Below are positions 60,290-64,000 of a stretch of DNA of 64,000 nucleotides, piece by piece. Numbering within the stretch: position 1 is the stretch's first letter; each line of letters begins with the position of its first letter. The position numbers and the translations under genes are program-made. The notes under the pieces were generated by a model that saw only the letters and a list, made by a program, of their open reading frames with translations, searched no databases and was not told where the DNA came from. Source of the stretch: JBBQFC01 sp038321615 (GTDB lineage: Bacteria > Bacteroidota > Bacteroidia > Flavobacteriales_D > Cryomorphaceae); assembly GCA_038321615.1 (NCBI GenBank), contig JBBQFC010000006.1:1-64000 (forward strand). The letters run 5' to 3'.

Positions 60290-63200
60290 TCAGGGAGCTG
60301 CCTGAATACGCCCGTCAACAATTGTACCGATTCCGGCATCGGCTATTCCCGCGTGCTGCATTATCTGCAAATACTGCTCAGCCGTTGTTTTTGATTCAAA
60401 CGATTGGGAGTAGTACATCGTGCGCCCTTCGGCATCCGTGTCCCGCTTTACCTGCAAATCGGACTGGTCGAGAAAGGCGTTGGCGACTTCCTGTGGAATA
60501 TCACCAGTAAAGCGCCCGAGAATAACCACATATAGAATTTTTTCTACAGTAGTTCCCACATTTTGACCATTATTTAGTTCAGTCTGACTATCGGTGAATG
60601 TTATTTCTACTCCTTCCGCTTGCAATTTGGCGGCTTCATCGAGGCTTATTCTGCGGCCGTTATAGTAAGCCGTAATGAATGCATCGCTTACCCCTTTCGA
60701 TACTACTTCCGATTTCCGATAGGCCGCCGCTCCCGGGCTGGAATATCGGCCAGATGTATACCTGATTAATTTGCTGGCAGTAAGCTCACTATTCAATTGT
60801 GTGAGATTAAACAAATTATCGAGTTTAACGGGCTTCGAATACACACCCACCTGCACCGTGTAAAAGAGGCCGGTGCTCGATTCGACTTGAGAAGCACTCG
60901 CGGCTTCTGGATCATTGTAATAATCGACGGCCAGTGGAGCTGGATTAGGCAGCACGGCTGTAGCCCCAGTCTTTCCTGTGCCCTTCAAAATTGTTGACCC
61001 GTCCGCCAATGCCGTTTGATTGGCATTTTCGGAGATGGCTTTTTCTTCGCGCAGCACTTGACTTGCCTGGTTGAGAATAGCTTGAGCCTGGTTGCCGGTA
61101 AGTTGCTCTCCATCTATATAGGCTACTACAAAAGCATCGGTGTAACCTTTTGATCGAACGAGCTCCTTGGCCGAAACGGCATCTTGATACGCTTTGAATA
61201 TTCCTGCACGGTATCGCGTGATTCCATTAGGTAATTTTTGCCCCATCACCGGCGCTATATCGGTGAATAAATCTTGAGGAATTGAATTGCGAAAGGCACC
61301 AATCTGTACCTGAAAAATCAACCCCTTCGGCATGGTTACTTCAAGTGGAATTGGTTTGTTGGCGCTGTACACAGAGCCATCCGTTTCTATAAATAAGCGC
61401 TCTGTAACGTCAGTAAAATCTTCTTTTTCCGCTATAATCTCAATCAATGCAAGCCAATTGCCCGTCTCTGATAGCAGTCGCTCTTCATCTTCTGAAAGTC
61501 CGCTGCGCTTTTCAGACGATATACCGCCTTTTGGTTCAACCGTGATGGGTTTAACATTAGCAACAGGCATTGAAGGAGCAGTTTCTGTTGTTGTTTCAGC
61601 TACCGATGGCTTGACTTTAGGCCTTGCAGGCGCGGCCTTCATAGGCTCAGAAGAAGCCAGATTAGAAGGAATTATGCTATACACAGGTCCGTCGACCAAA
61701 CCATTGAGCTCAGCCAATTCGGAAGGAGATAATTTTTTAGCCTGGATCGCAACAATCGATTCTTGCTGTAACCGGCTCGCCCGGAGTGCTTCAGCTTGCT
61801 GGGCTGCAATAGCCGATCGAACCACGTCGCGCTGCGATTCAGCTTTCAGACCTTCCACTCGTTTAATAATTAACGCTTTATTATTTGCTACTGATTCATG
61901 CTCAGCCATGTTTAGCAGTCGTGCCGCTTCTACATCGCGCTCCGCTACTTGTGCACTCCACTTGCTCGCATTTTCTGCCTGGAAGCGCTCAAGCGTTCTG
62001 AGACTATCGGCAAGAACAGATGCCATTACATAGCGGTAATGGTCTGGTTGAGCTTTCAGTAATCCAAAACCTTTCGAGTCAATTGGCGTGGCTGAAATCA
62101 ATAGAGATTCTTGTGACGCGGAATTTGCATTGCCTACAAACACGGTGTCAACATTCAATTCACTTGATTGACTGAGTGCACTCGCTCTTGCAGCTTCAGA
62201 GATACCGGCAAGCGTTGTCGCTTGTATTTCAGTAAGATAAGTGCGGCCTTTAACGACGGTGTTTGATCTACTTTCAATTTCCAGGCGCTCCATTGAAGCC
62301 AGTTGAGTTTTCGGCCCTTGTTCATCACCCAAGCCCAGGTTTAACTGCTTATTCAGTGCTTCCAAACGGTTTATGATTTTGAGCTCATCTTCCACTCTAC
62401 CTACTTTAGTGAGCTCGCCAGATTGTGCTTTTCGCTCAATACCGCTCAGCGCATTTGCTATGCTCGTATTTTCAAACGACAACGCGTTTACCCCGGCAGC
62501 ATCGGTTTTGCCGTGATCTATAATCTTCGCTAACAAAAGGCTATTGGCCGATTGATAATAAGAAACTTCGGCCGCATTCGATTTGGCCAAAGTGGCGATA
62601 AGGCGACGATCGATGGCTACTGCTTGACTTCGCAACCTTTCGGCTTCCGTAGCAATCAACGCCTTATCAATAGGGTTCAATTCTACAGCATACTCCGACT
62701 TTAATGCTTCGAGCTGAATGCGCATCTGCTCCATAGAATCGAGCGAAAGGGTGAGCGCGTCGTTTGATAAATTCGCGTTCAGCGATTTATAATTCACGCC
62801 GGTTATTACAAGGGCGTTCACGCTACTTTGTGGAATGAGCACATCAAAAGCGTTCTCGCTTGCCGAAGGGTCTACACGAGCGATGGGTTTGGATATCGCT
62901 TCGGATTGCAATTTCGGAGCCGCGGACGCAGAAGGTACTTCAGCGCTTCCTGCTTCGGTTCGCGATGCGTCAACAACAGCTTCAAACTTTTCGCCTTGCA
63001 TCGGTGTGGTTGGCGGTTTTGACTTTATTTCTTGTACTTCTGGCACACTTGATTTCTCGTTGGTCCGGGTAACGGTAGGATTTGGCGTCGGCTTTGGCGA
63101 TGGGTTCGATGTACTTTCGATACTTGCCAATTCCACATCTGATACACCCACAAATGATTGTTGGAAATCGGCGAACCATTTGTCGGCTTCCGCGCGATGA

Positions 63201-64000
63201 GCTTTTGCCAAATCATCTATGTTCTGAATTTGAACTTGCAATTGCTCACGTTGCTTTTCCGTTTTTTCCTTGTCGAGCTGAGTTACCAAAACGACCACTT
63301 CGGCGTCTAAATTCTTTGCCGATTTTTGATAAATCGAAGAAGTAGCTCGTTCCCGGTCAGAAAAGCTTAGCTCGATTTTACTTAAGGCCGTCAAATCATT
63401 TTCAAGGGCTTTTTCAGCTTTTGTTTTCGCTATTTCGCTTGCAGCTAAGACCCCGTCCGTGTCGCGGTAATCGACCGATTGATTCGCTGTAAATTGTTGA
63501 TCGAGTAAGGGGTTTTTGTCTTCTTTAATTTTGTCTATTGTCGAGCTCCGCTCTTGAAGCAGCTTATTGTAACGTTTTAGGACATCAGGATCCACCTGCT
63601 TATTGCCTTCGATGGCCACTGCGTAAAGTTGGATTTCGGATTGAACGGATGTCAAATAATTCTCATTTAGCTGAATACGTTTGGCCGACCGCTCCACGTC
63701 TTCTTCGATTGATTCAATAAATGAAAGCTTGGCGGAATAGCCTGGAGCCAAGTCATCGGGTGAATAAGGTGCAGCAATGCTCTGCTGCATTTCCGGGCTC
63801 AATTTGCTCGGTACTTTTGAAGCCTTTTGTTCGACAGGTGGAGCATCTGAGATAAGCTCGGTGTACTCTTGAGCTTCTGGTGTACGCGCTGTATAGGCAA
63901 GCGTACCGCTTAGAACTTGCTCGTCCTGAAGTATTTCGATGGTCTTAATTCGCCGTAATTCAAGCAGTTGATTTGGATCAACGTCAGAAACGGCGTCGCC
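60290..64000 (-). CDS. Giant envelope protein with C-terminal SPOR-like repeats (5' end outside window)
   Basis: The reading frame runs through the right edge without a stop, so at least 1236 residues of the C-terminal part are seen and the start is outside. The long middle region is Ala/Glu/Lys/Ser-rich helical sequence with heptad-like patterns and a proline-rich patch (NPSPKPTPNPTV). The C terminus holds three SPOR-like units: VFQVQIGAFRNSIPQDLF, FYTVQVGVYSKPVKLDN and YVVILGRFTGDIPQEVAN, each followed by a pattern like SKGYTDAFVVAYIDG. SPOR domains bind denuded glycan strands at division sites; similar large proteins occur in Bacteroidota envelopes. The ClpS gene begins 68 bases downstream. 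Confidence 0.75.
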   Translation of the reverse strand, partial: GDAVSDVDPNQLLELRRIKTIEILQDEQVLSGTLAYTARTPEAQEYTELISDAPPVEQKASKVPSKLSPEMQQSIAAPYSPDDLAPGYSAKLSFIESIEEDVERSAKRIQLNENYLTSVQSEIQLYAVAIEGNKQVDPDVLKRYNKLLQERSSTIDKIKEDKNPLLDQQFTANQSVDYRDTDGVLAASEIAKTKAEKALENDLTALSKIELSFSDRERATSSIYQKSAKNLDAEVVVLVTQLDKEKTEKQREQLQVQIQNIDDLAKAHRAEADKWFADFQQSFVGVSDVELASIESTSNPSPKPTPNPTVTRTNEKSSVPEVQEIKSKPPTTPMQGEKFEAVVDASRTEAGSAEVPSASAAPKLQSEAISKPIARVDPSASENAFDVLIPQSSVNALVITGVNYKSLNANLSNDALTLSLDSMEQMRIQLEALKSEYAVELNPIDKALIATEAERLRSQAVAIDRRLIATLAKSNAAEVSYYQSANSLLLAKIIDHGKTDAAGVNALSFENTSIANALSGIERKAQSGELTKVGRVEDELKIINRLEALNKQLNLGLGDEQGPKTQLASMERLEIESRSNTVVKGRTYLTEIQATTLAGISEAARASALSQSSELNVDTVFVGNANSASQESLLISATPIDSKGFGLLKAQPDHYRYVMASVLADSLRTLERFQAENASKWSAQVAERDVEAARLLNMAEHESVANNKALIIKRVEGLKAESQRDVVRSAIAAQQAEALRASRLQQESIVAIQAKKLSPSELAELNGLVDGPVYSIIPSNLASSEPMKAAPARPKVKPSVAETTTETAPSMPVANVKPITVEPKGGISSEKRSGLSEDEERLLSETGNWLALIEIIAEKEDFTDVTERLFIETDGSVYSANKPIPLEVTMPKGLIFQVQIGAFRNSIPQDLFTDIAPVMGQKLPNGITRYRAGIFKAYQDAVSAKELVRSKGYTDAFVVAYIDGEQLTGNQAQAILNQASQVLREEKAISENANQTALADGSTILKGTGKTGATAVLPNPAPLAVDYYNDPEAASASQVESSTGLFYTVQVGVYSKPVKLDNLFNLTQLNSELTASKLIRYTSGRYSSPGAAAYRKSEVVSKGVSDAFITAYYNGRRISLDEAAKLQAEGVEITFTDSQTELNNGQNVGTTVEKILYVVILGRFTGDIPQEVANAFLDQSDLQVKRDTDAEGRTMYYSQSFESKTTAEQYLQIMQHAGIADAGIGTIVDGRIQAAP

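Overview
This window is chromosomal DNA from a member of the Bacteroidota, most likely a marine or freshwater Flavobacteriales-type lineage. The evidence is: type IX secretion C-terminal domains on two large exported proteins, a hybrid two-component regulator with propeller sensor and AraC output, menaquinone synthesis (menB), a DUF349 protein, PaaZ, many small lipoproteins, and promoter -7 elements close to TAnnTTTG rather than the E. coli type. Nothing points to a plasmid or phage. The only mobile element is one IS110-family insertion at the left edge.

Layout. 1-1.5 kb: IS110-family element and a 45-base tandem repeat. 1.5-8 kb: aldehyde dehydrogenase, a secreted M43 metalloprotease, and a YdiJ-like FAD/4Fe-4S dehydrogenase. 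8-12 kb: proC, a 700-base gene desert with a perfect 32-base palindrome, then a lipoprotein-menB-NlpC/P60 operon. 12-16 kb: a 1404-residue type IX secreted protein. 16-20 kb: clpB with a duplicated operator-like motif, an Omp85-like barrel, and a broken type IX remnant. 20-24 kb: methyltransferase, C-S lyase, MGMT and Rieske oxygenase on one strand. 24-28 kb: exported superoxide dismutase, barrel protein, Kef-type antiporter. 28-30.4 kb: repeats, tRNA-Pro, small lipoprotein, and a decayed DUF748 gene. 30.5-36.7 kb: hybrid histidine kinase, an AT-rich patch with a Kazal-type lipoprotein broken by one stop codon, and a membrane protein. 36.7-41.3 kb: a complete sulfite-to-sulfide and siroheme operon. 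41.3-47 kb: lipoproteins, glycosyltransferase/DUF547 pair, divergent malate synthase, tRNA-Leu, hydroxylase. 47.5-54 kb: hydrolase-OsmC fusion, RsmF-like methyltransferase, PaaZ, TerC, enoyl-CoA hydratase. 54-64 kb: DUF349 protein, phosphate transporter, Nudix-like regulator, M48 protease, ClpS, and a giant protein with SPOR-like repeats that runs off the right edge.

The strongest find is at 41.1-41.2 kb. Upstream of the sulfite reductase-cobA-siroheme synthase-cysH operon there is a 23-codon leader ORF with five cysteine codons, followed by an intrinsic terminator. Three short complementary segments fit the classical 1:2 / 2:3 / 3:4 attenuator layout, so I propose ribosome-mediated, cysteine-sensing attenuation of sulfate assimilation. 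Other signals worth attention are two unrelated-looking intergenic repeats that share a 45-base unit and similar 15-residue translations, an inverted duplication of a tRNA terminator cassette, the IS110 element with subterminal inverted repeats and a long non-coding leader, a malate synthase with a predicted metal-ligand substitution, and three informative pseudogenes.

Starts, ends and residue positions were worked out by hand from the sequence; domain names rest on motif recognition, not on database searches.
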